From Phycisphaerales bacterium (GTDB taxonomy: Bacteria; Planctomycetota; Phycisphaerae; Tepidisphaerales; Tepidisphaeraceae): 6,559 nucleotides of DNA. The stretch covers positions 580-7,138 of the forward strand of contig PMAK01000058.1 in assembly GCA_003153655.1 (NCBI GenBank). The letters are read 5' to 3'. Each line of letters starts with the position of its first letter. Position 1 is the stretch's first letter. Positions 6,088 through 6,559 of the stretch are shown here, piece after piece. A model generated the notes under the pieces. That model made no database searches and was not told where the DNA came from. It worked only from the letters and a program-made list of their open reading frames with translations. The position numbers and the translations under genes were made by a program.

Positions 6088-6366
6088 ATGGCTGCCTATC
6101 TTGCGTTATGGGGATTGTTTACCTTCGGCCTGTTCATCGGCACGCTTCGCCTGAGCCGCGCTCTGCAAGTCGTTTTCCTCACGCTGACGATTCTTTTTTT
6201 CCTACTCGCATACGGCGATTACTCATCCGCCAGCGCGGACTTTAAACACGTGACCGGCTACGAAGGAATCTTCTGCGGCCTGTCAGCCTGTTACGCAGGA
6301 CTGGCTCTGATCCTGAACGAATTATTCGGCGGGACTGTGCTGCCCCTGGGACTGCCGAGAAAGTAA
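6088..6366 (+). CDS. C-terminal half of SatP-like transporter as read
   Basis: This frame contributes 92 residues from ATG 6088 with three further membrane helices and the family ending ([12 protein letters not shown]). The ATG has no ribosome binding site upstream and falls in mid-family (residue 106 of the joined protein), so it is probably not a natural start. The conserved residues show this half has been under selection until recently, or still is. Confidence 0.6.
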   Translation: MAAYLALWGLFTFGLFIGTLRLSRALQVVFLTLTILFFLLAYGDYSSASADFKHVTGYEGIFCGLSACYAGLALILNELFGGTVLPLGLPRK

Positions 6367-6371
6367 TCGCA

Positions 6372-6557
6372 TCAGCCGGTGCAGACGGCGATGAGAACCG
6401 TCGGCGGCCAATGAAACGGCGGATCGTCCAGCGGAGCAATGGTGTAATCGATGCTGAACGCGTCGCCGCCGCCCGTAAATTCCGGAGGCGGGAGTGATGA
6501 CTTGCCGAGGATTTTTTTGATCAATCGTCCCGCTCGCGCAACCGGGTTGTAATACAT
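6372..6557 (-). CDS. Possible 3' end of an unknown minus-strand gene, cut by the window edge
   Basis: An open frame of 61 residues reads from ATG 6555-6557 to TGA 6372-6374. It contains a basic stretch (R-A-G-R-L-I-K-K) and a Pro-rich end with D-P-P-F-H-W-P-P. I do not recognise it. It may start further right, outside the window, since no stop is seen before the edge. It converges tail to tail with the transporter gene, leaving five bases between the stops. Codon-level support is weak, so it may also be non-coding. Confidence 0.35.
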   Translation of the reverse strand: MYYNPVARAGRLIKKILGKSSLPPPEFTGGGDAFSIDYTIAPLDDPPFHWPPTVLIAVCTG

Positions 6558-6559
6558 TT

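Larger units (their letters stand above)
5772..6366 (+). pseudogene. satP: Frameshifted SatP/YaaH-family acetate-succinate transporter
   Basis: The two halves of a SatP (GPR1/FUN34/YaaH) inner-membrane protein, a proton-coupled acetate/succinate transporter, lie in adjacent frames. The first frame runs to TGA at 6078-6080. The second, open from well before ATG 6088, ends at TAA 6364-6366. Removing one C from the run of six (6064-6069) joins them into 197 residues, close to the 188 of E. coli SatP as I recall it. The junction then aligns to E. coli without a gap (T-P-A-P-D against T-D-A-P-N). The family signature [14 protein letters not shown] is at residues 15-28, with Ala at residue 23 where Gly is usual. 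The Y-G-S-F-W (about 78-82), Y-L-A-L-W-G and N-E-x-F-G-x-T-V-L-P motifs are intact, and about six membrane helices are present. GAGGA (5760-5764) gives a good ribosome binding site. Sequence error, true loss and regulated frameshifting are all possible. Confidence 0.85.

Overview
The window is a 6.5 kb piece of a fairly GC-rich bacterial chromosome (GC clearly above 50 percent by eye, not counted). Its genes are tightly packed and many start codons lack a strong Shine-Dalgarno. The best lineage guess is Planctomycetota, perhaps a Phycisphaerae-like lineage. That rests on the style of the 460-residue exported protein, whose C-terminus resembles the planctomycete pseudopilin-type 'DG' ending, and on its lone membrane-anchored ThuA-like neighbour. 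It is an inference and no marker gene is present to confirm it.

Layout. Positions 14-1558 hold two minus-strand genes 15 bases apart, each encoding a polytopic protein with about seven membrane segments and a hydrophilic tail. The tail of the downstream one is Gly/His-rich. A 120-base divergent intergenic region (1559-1678) contains a perfect 6-bp inverted repeat and a hairpin with a GAAA loop that buries the ribosome binding site of the next gene. Two plus-strand genes follow, 14 bases apart: a membrane-anchored protein with a ThuA/class I amidotransferase-like domain (1679-2617) and a secreted protein with a pseudopilin-like C-terminus (2632-4014). Next is a complete bifunctional chorismate mutase/prephenate dehydratase, pheA (4076-5149), the one gene with a firm metabolic assignment.

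Positions 5188-5713 hold a compact type II toxin-antitoxin pair: a Unstab_antitox/TIGR02574-type antitoxin and a ParE/RelE-type toxin overlapping it by 29 bases. A consensus TATAAT lies only seven bases before the antitoxin start codon and overlaps a TACAT/ATGTA inverted repeat, which suggests a leaderless, autoregulated transcript. Positions 5772-6366 hold a SatP/YaaH (GPR1/FUN34) acetate-succinate transporter split by a one-base frameshift at a run of six C. Removing one C restores a gap-free 197-residue protein. A minus-strand reading frame, probably the 3' end of a gene beyond the window, converges on it at the right edge.

I see no IS element, CRISPR array, tRNA or rRNA. The most useful observations are the split satP, the toxin-antitoxin control region, and the unexplained exported pair at 1679-4014. 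I found no convincing evidence of a wholly new multi-gene system.
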